From contig VZTJ01000758.1 of NCBI GenBank assembly GCA_013397795.1, forward strand, positions 260,237-324,236: a DNA stretch of 64,000 nucleotides. The letters are read 5' to 3'. Within the stretch, counting starts at the first letter, position 1. Every line of letters begins with the position of its first letter. Below are positions 12,550-24,797 of this stretch, one piece after another. Position numbers and translations under genes: made by a program. Under the pieces are notes generated by a model. That model saw only the letters and a list, made by a program, of their open reading frames with translations. It was not told where the DNA came from and did not search any database. Origin of the DNA: Orthonyx spaldingii. Lineage: Eukaryota; Chordata; Aves; Passeriformes; Orthonychidae.

Positions 12550-12880
12550 GATGCAGTGGAGCTCCTCATAAATAAATCTAATGGAGCCAGAACCTCTGTT
12601 GCTGAGGTTACAGCACCACTATCGGCTTAAAACACAGCGTTTGCGCTTAACGCTGAGTTCATTAACGCGCCCTGGCCATTGGCTCGTTTGGATCTATTAA
12701 CATAATTGTTCTTTCTAAACAACTGGGTCATTCTCTCTGCCCAAACAGAAAATCAAAGCTGGCTTCGATATTTTGGACAAATCTCACAGCCAGATAAAAA
12801 CACGGGCTCCTCTCTAAATTCACCCAGGCTGAGGTTAGATTAAAATCTTGTGATTCCATTTAGCATCAGCCTTAAAGTGA
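12550..12880. promoter_or_regulatory. Candidate conserved non-coding element upstream of the FREM exon
   Basis: The block is intronic, lacks repeats and keeps several CpGs in AT-rich context: GCGTTTGCGCTTAACGC, ATTAACGCGCC and GGCTCGTTTGG. It also has an inverted CCAAT box (CCATTGG) and CTTCGATATTTTGG. This texture is typical of vertebrate developmental enhancers, but conservation cannot be judged from one sequence. Confidence 0.35.
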
Positions 12881-13109
12881 GACTCACTGTGGAGCATATT
12901 TGAAAACAAACGGGACGGCTCTGCAGCTTTTTCTGTTGTAAATGTCCTGTCTGCCTCTAAAACCTAAAGCAAAAATATTCTCCCAGCCTATTTTGATAAT
13001 GTTCTTCTCCATGCCCTGAATGGAAGGGCTCACTTCTACTCTATTCTCTCTCTCCTGCTCTGGGATGTAAAAAGGAATATTCCCCTTTTTAATTTCTCTC
13101 CCGTTGGTT

Positions 13110-13137
13110 TCCCCTTTCACTCGTTTCATTTTTTTAG
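13110..13137 (+). promoter_or_regulatory. Splice acceptor of the FREM-family exon
   Basis: A long pyrimidine tract (CCCCTTTC, TCGTTTC, ATTTTTTTT) runs into AG at 13136-13137, immediately before the phase-1 exon. It reads as a strong canonical acceptor and sets the exon start, because the CSPG-like peptide begins right after it. Confidence 0.7.
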
Positions 13138-13402
13138 GTGACATTGTTCTACTCGCCAAACCTGTAACTTTAACAGAGGGTGACAGGGTGACCTTGACGA
13201 CAGATGTTCCTGTGGCAACAGATGGCACTAGCAAACCCGAGAAGCTGCTGTATGCCGTCTCCCTGCCACCTGTGCATGGTCAGATTGAGCACATCAATTA
13301 TCCCGGCGTGCCCATTTCCAGTTACAGCCAGTTGGATGTGGTGGCCCAGAAGGTCTCTGTCGTCCACGACAATAGCCACGGGGCCGGTAAGGAGGCACTC
13401 AG
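13138..13402 (+). CDS. FREM1: Internal exon encoding a CSPG repeat of a FRAS1/FREM-family matrix protein, probably FREM1 (partial gene)
   Basis: The exon follows a pyrimidine-rich tract ending in TTTTTTTAG and is open for 88 codons. It enters in phase 1 (the first codon is xGT, probably Gly) and, with the GTGAGA donor at 13403, leaves in phase 2 after AG. The peptide starts GDIVLLAKP and carries EGDRVTLTT, DGTSKPEKLLY, PPVHGQIE, YPGVPI, SQLDVVAQ and VHDNS in order. This is the layout of a CSPG (NG2-like) repeat of FRAS1/FREM proteins. From memory, human FREM1 has a closely matching repeat with GDIV, KPEELLY, GQIEY, YPGVPI and SQMDVV. FREM2 and FREM3 have similar repeats, but I recall theirs lying in one very large first exon, so a short spliced exon favours FREM1. 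FREM1 is a secreted basement-membrane protein that acts with FRAS1 and FREM2 in epithelial-mesenchymal adhesion. The usual CYVHD is SVVHD here, and the usual DSFRF-like end is EALR. No other FREM exon was recognised in the window. Family assignment is firm; the paralogue is less certain. Confidence 0.75.
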
Positions 13403-13408
13403 GTGAGA
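13403..13408 (+). promoter_or_regulatory. Splice donor of the FREM-family exon
   Basis: AG|GTGAGA is a near-consensus donor. Using it keeps the conserved alignment up to the Arg that normally precedes Phe in the repeat, so I prefer it to the equally good GTAAGG at 13387, which lies 16 bp upstream inside the exon. Confidence 0.6.
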
Positions 13409-14480
13409 ACGCCTCCCCTTTGCACACCAGTGTGCTGAAATTCCTCATTCAGGGAAGGGTTAAGTCTGCCTCTCCGTCCCCCCCCGTGCCAGTTGGTGCA
13501 ATATTTAATGACTAATGTGGTTGTGGGGAAGAGGCTGCTGCAAACAGTAACACGATGTAATTTTATCATTACAGCAATTACATACTTTATTAACTGTAAT
13601 GGTGAAGTTGTATGGCCAAAGGCAATAGGAGTCTCACAGGCTTAGGATTGGGGTGTAACCAGGTAGGCTTTCATACCAATTAGCCAGTGAAATCAAACGA
13701 TTTAAGGACATATAAAGAATTTACCATGTTTCTCAAAGATGCCAGCGGTGGAAAAGGAAAAGCAAACATTCCCCATCTGCAACTGTTGTTGCTTTCTGGG
13801 CAGTTCATTCTCCTGAAGGGGAAAAAAAAAATAATCGTAACATTGTCTGAAATGATCAGAAGAACTTAATCCAGATGGTGGTGTCATTTCTAAGAAAAAG
13901 CATATGTTGGCCATTATGATACTTAAATATAATGGTTTTACATTCCTCTAGTGGGCACAAAAGGCACACAACAGAGTTGGCGGGGTTTTTTAATCTTCTG
14001 AATGGTGGCAGTGGTGGTGGAGTGGTGGGAGATTTTATCTTCCAAATGGTGTGTTTCCCAGAAGACATGGCAAATTCAATTGAGGAGAGCCTGCTGTAAA
14101 AGCCGTGCTCCTGTGGAATGTAAATTTGTGCCTTCCTCCAATGAGTAACAGTGGAGAGGTTTAATTTACTGCCCCCTTCGGATGATCATCACTTTATATA
14201 TATTCTTCTGGCTGCTTTTTTTTTCTTCTTCTTTTTTTTCTTTAACATGTTTTTCTTTCGGATTTGCTTTAAAAGTTATTTACGCTCCCTTTGCAGCAAA
14301 GTGGGCACTATAACTAATTTTATTCTTACCATGATTAACTATGAATAATTTCCTAAGAAATGAGTCAAATTAACAAGGGGAAGAAGGAATCAATAAATCA
14401 TGAAAGCAGCCTATTTCTAAGTGGGGTTAAAACCACCATTAAATAAATCACAGGCTCTAAATGATGACCCTCTTGGATAT

Positions 14481-14493
14481 GGGGGGGGGGGGG
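14481..14493. repeat. G13 homopolymer
   Basis: Thirteen consecutive G after TTGGATAT. It can form intermolecular quadruplexes and is prone to length error. Confidence 0.9.
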
Positions 14494-16512
14494 AAATGTC
14501 CATTGAAATTGTGGTGAAAGGAAAAAGGAAAGTGAGGGCCAACATCTGTGGCCCCCACACACTGCACAAGGAGGGGGGCACAGGAGAGGGAAGGAGATCC
14601 AGGGAAGGACCCTGGGACAAAGCAGAGATGTGGTTTCCCTGAGATGGTTGCCACAGACCAGCTGTGGAGAGGCAGCCAAGCAGGGATCAGAAAAGCTCTG
14701 GGTTTTGGATGTTTAGGCAGAAATGTTGTTTAATAGCACCTTCTGCCTCCATCCCTGCTCTGCGCGGCAGCTCAGGAATGCAGGGGCTGACCCAGCCTTG
14801 CTCGAAGTATCTCAAATATTTTCACTCCACTTTGATATTTTATTTTTTTCATTTGTCTTCATAGGGTTAGTGAAAATTTAAACTATTTGGAGACCATTCC
14901 AGAACCAGGCCCATCGTGCTTCTTAGCTGGTTTATGTTACATCCTTTTAATCTTGCATTAAGGATCATACTTTGCCTGGTGTCATGTTGAGTGCAGTAGT
15001 GTTACCTAGGGCTAGATTTCCATCTTTCTTGTTCATTGAGACTTACAACTTTGAATTTGATACAAGGAATGCCATCACTTTTGCAAAAGAGTGGCTTATC
15101 CATCTTCACACCAATATGTTAGGACATCTTTAAATTGTAGAAATTGGGCAGACTTTCCTCCTTGAGTTTTCTGTGGAAAAGAAGGGGTCAAAATGCTTAT
15201 TCCTTAGTTAAAAGGCAAAAATAAAAAAGGAAGGGAGAAGCAATTCTGCTTGTAACCTTCCGTTTGCAATTCTTTTTATGATCTTCTCTCCTCCCTGAAC
15301 ACATTATGGAATGGCCCCAGCTCCCTGCTCACTGGGAAGGGGTACCTATTGCCTTGTGTTATGGGCTGGTTTGTCAGCTGGTTTAAATCAGGATATCTCC
15401 ATTTGCTGAAGTGATGCCGTGGCCATTTAAACTGTGGCTTATAAAGTTAGTTCATAAAGTTGCTGAGAGAGACTCTCTCCTAATGTACTTTGTGGTCATG
15501 GGAGCTCATCTGGGATTTTTTTGTGGCACTGGGGGATATTCCATTGGCTCAAGCTAATGTGGTGTCTCAGAACCTGTTTGCCCTCTCTCTCTTTTGCCCA
15601 CCTGGCTGCTGGGGGCAGGATTTGGTTCCAGTCTTTTGGCAAAGCTGCACGTGGGATCAGAGGGCCCCAAGGCACAGTGGCTGCTCCCTGTTCACAGCAT
15701 CCCCAATCACAGGGCTTCCACCAAAAATCAACGTGAACCAGGGAAGCCTCGTGCCCTCATCCCTCGCTCCGAGCTGGCACTGAACCAGGGGAAGCACACA
15801 AGCATCTTCATCCCAGTGTCCTCCGTGGGGGTCTCAGTGGGTGAATCGTGCTTATCCAGTGCTTCTGCACTGGTTTTAATCTTGGTCTTGTTCTTTAATA
15901 ATAAATGCTGCTGAACAGAGTAGTGCTTACAGAGCAACCAAGAATGAAGTCTGTTTTTTCTGGGTAAACACAGCCCAGTGTGTGTCCCCGGGGCAGAGGG
16001 ACACGTGTGGGGAGGACTGGACCCATGCAATGGCCACGAGTGTGTCTCCATTTCCTGCTGCTTGTGGGGGCAGAGGGCTGGGGGACATGGGGAATGGGCA
16101 GAGAGCAGAGCAGCGGCAGCAGGGCCAAGGAAAGGATTGTGAAGGGTAGGACTTGAGTGGATTGGCCAACTGTCCCTGCATGTGCCATCTCTGCCTCTCT
16201 CCGCTTCACAATTCCTTCCAAAAAATGGAATTTATGGGCAGGTAGGGGACTGCCTAGCCCAAGAGTGTCAGTGGCCAAGTCGTGTCCGAGGAATATGCAA
16301 CCTTGGCCTCTCTCAGATATGAGGGAGATGCCTGTGAAAGGGAGGATGTGGTATGAAGCCAAAGGAGAGGGCACCCGCTGGCTGCCTCCACCACAGGAGT
16401 GTACAGTGGGTCCAACAGCTCTGCAGGAAGACTGGGATTCAGGAAAAGACATAGGGGACTTGTCTTTCAGACGTGAAGGGGTTAAAACACAGGGATTAAA
16501 AAAAAAATCCTT

Positions 16513-16566
16513 AAAAAAAAAAAAAAACCACACTCACACACACTCACACACTCACACACTCTCACA
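16513..16566. repeat. Poly-A followed by (CACACT)n-like microsatellite
   Basis: About fifteen A are followed by an imperfect CA/CACACT array extending to CTCACA. Confidence 0.9.
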
Positions 16567-16569
16567 AAA

Positions 16570-17240
16570 CCCTGCACCCTAAATTAATTTCTGCTGGTAA
16601 TCTATATCGGGTTAAATAACGCCTCATTATTCTGCAACACAGCTGAGGCTTCTCAAAATGTTTATCTTGTTTTGTAACTGGTACCTTCTGGCATATTCCA
16701 GTGCCAACTCTCCTAGCTCTTGCTATATTTCATTCTCACTATTTTTGGAATGGAGCTGCTGGTTCCAGGTGATTTAATAAATTGCTTTTTTTTGTGTTCC
16801 TTTTAACTTACCCATCTGCTCAACACATGCGTAACTTGCAATCTGTCGGCAGTTTGCAGAAAGACAAACTGTCAGAGCTGCATGCATTTGACAACTTTGT
16901 TCCCAATTAGATTAGTGGTAATTTTAACAGATTTCAGGGCAATCGAAAAAAGGGATGACATGTTATTAAAGCATCAATTTTGACAGACCCAAGCACATAC
17001 AATTTCAGTGTAAATTATTTTAAATGCTTTAATTAAAGCTATGAAAGATTTACCCTTTTAAGCGGTAAGTGATTGCAAGACAAATATAAAGGGAAAGTGG
17101 ATAACAGAGTTTCCTAAATGGTTTATGCTGCGCATGGCAGTCCACAAGTCACCACCACCATAATCTATGACTGTAATGTTGGAGGCATAGTTAATTATTC
17201 ATAGCCTCATCTCTAGAGCAGACGTGATTAAGAACATGAG
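16570..17240. promoter_or_regulatory. Candidate conserved non-coding element
   Basis: A repeat-free, AT-rich block dense in homeodomain-like sites: ATTAATTT, CCCAATTAGATTAGTGG, and the perfect palindrome GCTTTAATTAAAGC at 17026-17039. Near the middle it also has an imperfect mirror of CTGTCGGCAG and GACAAACTGTCAG. It has no coding potential. This is inference from sequence texture only. Confidence 0.4.
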
Positions 17241-20200
17241 GAGCATTCAGAGATCCAAGCAGTACCTATGAAACCAGAGTTCAAGCCCCTCTTAGATCAG
17301 ATGCTGTTAGCAAAGAGTTTAGGAGTATCTAAATGGTGGATATTGGTGAAGGTGGTTGATATTTTTGTTAATACACTTTCATTTTTGCCCCAGTTCTGCT
17401 CTGGTTTAGCTGGCCAAAGCCCAGAGGTCAGGGTGATTTGAGACTTAGAGCAATTGGGAATATTCTATACTTGAAGACACTTTACAGGCTGTACAAGTCC
17501 TGTAAAAAAAAAAAGAAAAGAAAATAAAAAAGAAAAAAATACATCATTTATTATTTAAACAGAATACAGCACTCTAAGTTTGTCACTCCAGGAACACTCT
17601 GCCACATGTGTAGCCCATTTAACCATTTAGATGATTTTGTGAATTATGGCCCCCTTCCAGCATCCTTTGTTCAGTCAAGGCTGACCTTGGCTTCGTGGTG
17701 AGAGGGATGGACTTGGCCCCTGTTTCCCAGCCCTTGGGCCCCAGCTGGAGGATCTTTGGCCTCCCTGCAGTCACACCTTCATTGTACACTGAAATGTTGG
17801 TCTGACTTGGAGCCCAAACCTTCCAGGATGGTTGTTTCAAAGGTTTAGTTTATTTTCTGTGTGGTGTAAACCTGTCTCATTTTCAGATTGTTAAACATGA
17901 ACATTGCCTTCTTGTGTAAACTGTTGGTCCCACAACCTGCACTGAAAATTTATTTCCTTCTTAATTCAGGGCCTGTAGGGCTCCCTGATGCTATTTAGAG
18001 TTAAAAAAACAAGCACACTGTCCCCACCCTTCCCTGTTTCTGAAGACCAAGTTTGCATCTGTTTTGGGTTTTTCTTGTTTGCCTTGGAGTTGGGTATGGC
18101 TTGGTATGACTTCCAGAAAAGCTTAAAAGTTTTTCTTTGGAAATTGCTGAGCCAAAGTGTTGCAGTACCAAAATGCAATGGAAGTAAGAGAAGTTTCTCT
18201 AGTGAGCACTGCAAGAAGCTGGTCAGAGCACGAGATTTCATGCTCTTTCCAGCAGTTTGGATGCTGGAATATGGAGTGGTTTCTAGCTGGCACAACAAGT
18301 CCAGCAAATAAGACAAAATCCTGGTGGAAGTGTCTCACCACCTTTGGGGCTGTTTTTAATCTTGATGCACATAGTGCCAGTCTGTTCTCTGCTTTGCAGG
18401 TCTGTGAACCAAACTTTGAAGCATTTTGCAGTTGGGACAGCTCCTAAATCCTCTCAAACCCGTTCCTCTAGTCCTCTTCTCAGCTGGTGTGAATCAGTGA
18501 GGCTCTGTTTAATCCAATTAACCTACTCAAATGTGCACTGGTTTAAGATCCACCTCATGTGTCAGTCGATGAGCGCTGGACTCTTGGGATGTCTGAGATT
18601 GTCATGGAAAATCACCTTCCTTCTTAAAAAGGGAAGGACACCCTGCATCAGAGATCAAAGGACAAGATTCTCCTTGCCATTCCCCGAATCTGTGATGTTT
18701 GAAGGCCACCAAGAGGATGGGGCCAAGTGATGGGTAATGGGCAACTGGAGCAGATTGTTTCAGTGCTGGTATCAGACCTCTCATGTTCACACATACCCAA
18801 GTGCCTGCACTGGACAATGGCATGGGAATCCTGCCTAGAGGTCCTTCACCTGGCACGCCCTCTCAAAAACCCTTATGTTTATATTTTCTCCTTGCCCTGG
18901 TATAGCCATTTGTATATGAAAGAGACTGTTGTACACTGGGGCCAATTTAACAGGATGAAAACACTCCACTGGTACAAGGGATGTGGTAGGAAAATTAGAA
19001 ACTTTTATTCCATTGATACAAAGTCAACTGAGGTTTTCTTTTCAGCAGACCAAAAAAAAGGAGCCAGTAGGACCTGTAATGCAATGGGACCTGTGTACAG
19101 TGGTCTTCTGAGGTAACAATAAATGGTATTGAATGACAAGAGTATAATGTAAAGGCCAAGACACAGCATGCAGAAGGTTGGGGAAATCTCTTGGATCCTG
19201 TGGTCTTCTCCTTGCTCATTTGCACTTCCCCTTCTAGAGGAGCTCTAATAGTTTTGGTGCAAAGCAACATATGCTGGAGATAGGAGAGATCTCATCTTCC
19301 GTATGGATTAGAGTTGTGATAGGGGCACAAACAGCTTGAAGTCTGAAAAATCTTCTAATTTTTAGTAAACTTACCTGAAGATTGTGGGCCAGTTAGAGTT
19401 CCTGAGATCAAATCACTGGTGAAGGTGTTCCCTGTAAACTAAGCAGAGTCATAAAATTGCTTATTTAATCAAGTCACATGCAAAGCACAACAAAATCCCC
19501 TGCTTGCATACATATCAAGCTTTTCTGCCTAATCTATTTTATAATGTTTTGCAATTAACAGGCCAGTGCTCATCAGCTAATAAATAATTAACAGCTGTTG
19601 TTTCTTCTAGGGCATGACGTAAAAGGCTTACATAGGACAAAAAGTAGCTGGAGTTGTTTGCCAAAACTCTGACCAAACATACATTTACCACTGAACAAAA
19701 ACAACTTTCTCTGAAGAATGGCACTTCCTCTTTAAGAGTCTGCCAAACTTACTAGGAAAAAAGTGTTCACCCCCTCTTTGTATCAGCCAGGTCTTGAAAA
19801 TCTAAGGTGAAGGCTTCCATTTTTTACTGGCATTATTCAGATAAATCAATAACTCAGATGTAAACACAAGGGTGTTTTTTATTATTCACTTACATCTTGC
19901 TATTACCTCTAGTTTTCCTGACATTACACACAGGATTGTTTGATCTTTGCTCAAACTCTTTAGATCTGGGAGCAGACAGATCTGAATGTGATGAGATGTA
20001 ACCACCCCTAATGGGTTTAAACAACTGTAGCAGTCCAGTTGTTGTTCATCTCAAATAAGGAAAGACTGACCTACTGTAGATTCTGGTTACAAATGAGAGA
20101 TGCAGAAAACAGATCATTTCAGAACTCCCTTTGAAGGCACCTTGCTGACTGTCTCAGCAGCCTGCAACTCATTTATTTGCTTACTTGTATCTGTTTTGAG

Positions 20201-23200
20201 TGAGGGGAGGGTCTGCGTGAGCCAGGAACACCAATAACAGGAATACCTGCAACTGAATCCGTGCTGGAGGAGAGCTCGGTGCCTTCCTCCAGAGCTTTTC
20301 TGATTTATTTATTTTTATACTACATATTCATCAAGCAATTACAAGTGTTCTTGGCTGAGAGAGGGGGCTGACTCCTGTTTACAGCACACACAATCATCTA
20401 TGATTAAGCAAGTTCATACCATGCTCATGCAAAAGTTGTCTCCCACTTAGACAAGCTTTACACCTGCTGTAAAAGCTTTCACTGCAACAAAGAAGCGTGT
20501 TTCTTGTCCATGGTTTTCACCCAATAATTTCAATAATAAGCTCACATAGCTTTTCATATATCTTAAATTCAGGCCAAGGAGCATCAGAAAGAAAAGATTT
20601 AAAAACTTGAACATGTCTCTAAATTAAAATTGTGAAGCTATTGTAGACAGTTGAGGATAGCTGTGATGTATTTGTGGCAGTGAGTGTCACTGAAGAGGTT
20701 TTCTGTAACATTTTGTACTGTTTGGAGTTTCCTAAGTGTTGCAGGCTTCATGCCCAGGTATGTCGGTTTGCTGCAATACAGCCAAGTGACCAAGGTGTGA
20801 AAAACTAAGGCCAGGTCAGTATCTGCCAGGATGGGATGCAGTCTCCCAGCCAACTGGGGATGGTTGGAAGTGATAATTGCTGCTATGAGAGAGCTGAATG
20901 TACTTGTGGATTCTTCTCCTTTTTCTTTTTTTGTATAGGAGCTCAAACGTGAATGCGTGCTTTGGCCACCTACTCCAAATCCTCTCCTCTGCGTACTGAC
21001 ATCTCCTGTCTACTTGAATTCAACTTCCTCTACCTGTGGTGAACCTCTCAGGATATCTTGACTCAGCGTTGGAACCTCATCCTGGTATTGGCATGATTGT
21101 GTATGGTGAAAAATAGAGATGTTTGTTTTCTATGCCTTGCCAGCACTGAAACCATCTACCCCCAGCTGTAGATAAATATTGAAAGAGCTGGAGATGTGTC
21201 CTGGCTGCTTTTATGCCCCAGGGTGAAGACACAGGCTCAGACTTTGCTCTGGACTCATGTTGCTTCTTGCAGGTGAGACGGCAATGCCAAACTAAGTGAC
21301 TTTGTATAAATACAGAGAGGATGGATGGATGAGAGTGAATCATCTCCATGGATGCGATGAGACCTCAGGTTGGTGGCAGCAGAACCATTTCAGCTGTGGG
21401 TCTGCTGTGAGTCCAGTTTGTGCTAGGCTGGACCACAGGTCACAGCAAAACAAAGGTTCGGCTTCCCAGCCAGAGCAGTCCAACTATCCTGATCTGACAT
21501 CACAGGTTCAGGTAGACATTTGTTTACTAACATATGTAGAGGGAACTTTTTTAGAAGTGTTTGTTCAAAGGAGCAAAGAAAGACTCCTTTGCTGTATTCC
21601 ACTGGGACTGTTTGGTTCAAGAGGAGCACCAATTGTTTGTGGTTCTTCCTTCAAACCATGGTACTAAAATCAGGATCTCTGGTGGTTTCTGTTGGCTGCT
21701 TGTCTCTTATAAATTCTGGAGTAGCCACTGCAGTAATGTGATTGCAGCCTGCGTTACCAGTGGCTGCAGTGCCCTCAAAATTATCAGGAAGGCTGAACAT
21801 GTTTTCGAGAGTGGCTTAGACCAGAAATTACTTGAGAACCTTAGCTAGGGGTGGCCTGTGTGTGAACAAAAAATCTGTAAGCTTTTGCCTTTCATGTCTT
21901 TTTGGTAGCAACTTGGTTTTTGTTCTTTCCCACCCTTTATCTTTCGGGCTTCCCTGAAATCAGATTGTGCATCATCCTGCGAGAGCAGAGCTCTGTCTTT
22001 TAGAAAAGATGGATTTTAAAATTGGGGTAGCTCTCTCCACCCCATTGGGATGGAGAAAGCCTGATGGCAATGGGATCCCACTGCTCTCCCCAAATGTTCA
22101 TCAGCCTCCAGGTACATAAGCCAGGCCTCCATTTCCCCCAGCAAAGGAAGCCCTGTGCCTTTAAATGCCCTCCCCATGGCGGGTGCACACTTTTCTGCTT
22201 ATTCTGAACTGACAGGTTTAACATGTCGTTTGCCTGGTCACCGGAGAGAGGCACCTCTGGCAAAAGTTCAGAAGTCAGTGTTTTGGAAAGATTGGTTTGA
22301 CCAGCTCTCAAGCGAGAGCAAATCCCAGACCAAAGGCAGTCAAATCTTCAACGACATTTAACTGCTGTGGTGCTGTCGCTTGCTGAGATCCTTTTAACCT
22401 GGACAGGAGCGTTCAGTGCACTTAAACCTTCACTTTTATTTATTGTTTCTTTTCTGTTTTGTTGGCAGGGGGATCTTGAGGTGAAGACAGGATGTTTTGA
22501 CTTAATTCTAGTTAATTAATTAGCCTGCATCTTGTTCTGGCCCAAGACAATGGGACAGGCAGCAATTTTTGATCTTGTTCAGTATCTAGACTTCTATAAT
22601 ATATAGTGTTGCAGTAAGGATATATATTCTCTTATTGCCTCTGCAGGGCTTGTTATTGAAATGATCTTAGGATTTGCTTCATCTTGTTTTGTAAAATTTC
22701 CAGGTCACAAACTTCTTCTCATCCCTTGCTATTTACGTTGAAGGGTAACCATTTCTTTAAAACAAACAAACAAACAAACAAGAGCACGCAAACAGTTAAC
22801 AGCAAGTTGTGCCCAAATTACATATTTCTTAAACTCGTGGCCTACTTTACTAATCAGTTGTCATAAGATGTCAGATGGGGACCCATCACTGAAGAATTGT
22901 AGAATGCAGCCAGTGAAGCAGCTAATTAGTTGGGCAGTGGCATGGAGGTGTGTGTCCCCAAGGAGCTGAAATGATCAGAGCAGGTGAAGAAAGTTTGGAC
23001 AGATCGGTATCTCTGCGGTATAAAACCCAACACTTGGCTGAATTTGCAGGGATGCCGGGGGTCAGGGCACCACGGGTGCTCCTCGGGGACCGTGTGAGGT
23101 GGGGGACTGAGCTCTGCTGCTTCCAGAGAGAAAGGCGAGTCAGCTGAACGCTTGGAGGAGCATGACCTGAGATGTGCAGGGATTAGAATAACTGAGCAGT

Positions 23201-24797
23201 TCCTGGTTTCATTCGGGAGAGCTGCAGCTCCCTGGCTTACTCGCCAATGGTTTGTAACTCATTCCTGAAGCCTTTGCTTCCCGGTCACTGCAGGAGTCGG
23301 CGTTTATTCCCTGTGGGCACCAGACAGGCCTCCCATCACAGGCAGGGGATGGTCATTGAGCCAGCAGAGCAGAGGAACCATGGCCTCCTGCTGCAGCTGG
23401 GGACAAAAGGCCTCAGGAACAAACATAAGAACCTCTGGTGTGAACTAAAAATGTAAGAAACCTAAAACTTCTAAACTTCTGTAAGTGTCCCATATACTCC
23501 TTTAACACTAATTGTTTTAAAAGTGCTTTGCGACTTTCTTCCCTTTTCCCTTCATCCCACCCCTATACAGGTGCACCCCCGCTGCACTCATGGAATTCTG
23601 TCTCCCTATTCAAAACTCCACAGGTGCAGCAGTGAAGCGAATCTCCGAAATTCTTCCAAAGGATGAGCCCTCACCACCCTGCAGGACCCGAGAGAAGGTC
23701 AGGGTGGAACACCAGGAACCCATCACATCAGCAAGTCACTCGCTTTCTCAGCAAAAATGAGGATCTCAGCTCCAGCCTCTTAGGGTAAACTCAAACCCAG
23801 GTATTTCACTTGGGATCTTTAGTGCAACAAATCCCCAGGAGAAAATCTTCTTTTCGGTGCTTTGATTTTCAAAATGTTATTGCACACTGCAAGAACAGTC
23901 ACACAAGACTGATGAGTTAAGTATTAGCAATATTCAGCTGTCTTGCTGTACAGGTTAAGGATGGCCATGTCACAGGAATTATCAGGAGATTCCCAGACCT
24001 GGAAGTCACTTTTAAGCCTTACTCATGCACTGGGGCTTGGACTATTGTGGACTATTGCAGTGGGCTACTACCAAATGTGACAATCCAATGCTCAGCCTGG
24101 ATCCACAGTTTCAGGACTGACCAAACCCAGGGAAAAGGATGCTGTTGGAGAACAATATGATCATGTCACCAAGGCTGGCAGACAGGCCTGGAGGATGCCT
24201 TGCACAGGTAGTGTGGACCATGTTCCCTGGCAGAGCCACACTCAGCAAGCCCACACAAATGCTGTCTGGAGCTGTAAAAATAAAAAGACACCAGTTCCTT
24301 CCATCCTGTTGAATTCAGGCAAGGTACTTACTTGAGGGACAGATTCTTGGTTCCAAAAAAGCTGTTTTGACCTTTGAGCTGCCAAATTCCTTCCCCCATT
24401 ACCTCCCATCTTTCTTTCTAGTGTTGCACAGCTACTCTGAGTCATTGTTTATCTAATTTAATTAACATTTGCTAGTGCCTGCAACCTAAAACACTGTCTT
24501 AAAACATTTGCTTGAAAAGCTTCCCTGTCCCAGAGCTGTCATTTTTAACATGATGGATAATGGATAGAAATAATTATCCTGAACAAGGTTAGACAGCTTA
24601 AATGATTTGAGTTTCAAGGAATTAGTAAGCTTAGCTAAACATCTTATTTTTCAAGACACATTAATAACAAAACCACAGCGATGTCCATAATGGATTGTAA
24701 AATCTGTACTCTGCTAAAATTTTTGTGATTTCTCACAGGTAGCTGTGTCCTCAACACCTTCAGCCAGGAAGGTTTAAATCAGCACATCATCTCATAC
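17241..24797. other. Non-coding; no gene recognised
   Basis: Unique AT-rich DNA with an A-rich stretch at 17502-17540, the (AAAC)n repeat, and the TAATTA-rich GTTAATTAATTAGCC near 22511. The block at 20280-20600 has enhancer-like texture. All frames are under 130 codons, overlapping and unrecognised. Confidence 0.5.
22757..22781. repeat. (AAAC)n microsatellite
   Basis: About six AAAC units. Confidence 0.9.

Larger units (their letters stand above)
13403..16512. other. Probable intron downstream of the FREM exon
   Basis: Unique sequence with the G13 run. The expected next FREM1 exon (phase 2, starting with a Phe-x-Val/Ile-Ser-Asn-Gly-like peptide) was not found. The 212-codon minus frame (15895-16533) and the opposing 141-codon plus frame end in homopolymer and CA repeat and are judged spurious. 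Confidence 0.5.

Noticed and set aside
14151..14348. Frame with a hydrophobic Phe stretch
   Set aside because: Produced by TTC/T homopolymer runs; no start context or homology.
15355..15480. Possible LTR fragment
   Set aside because: Some LTR-like texture, but no paired LTR, no primer-binding site and no retroviral coding sequence is visible.
15895..16533. 212-codon minus-strand open frame
   Set aside because: It starts in a poly-A/CA repeat (Phe-rich on this strand), overlaps a 141-codon frame on the other strand, and shows no domain. It is probably chance in GC-richer DNA.
17502..17540. A-rich stretch as a retrocopy poly-A tail
   Set aside because: No recognisable spliced coding sequence lies on its 5' side in either orientation.
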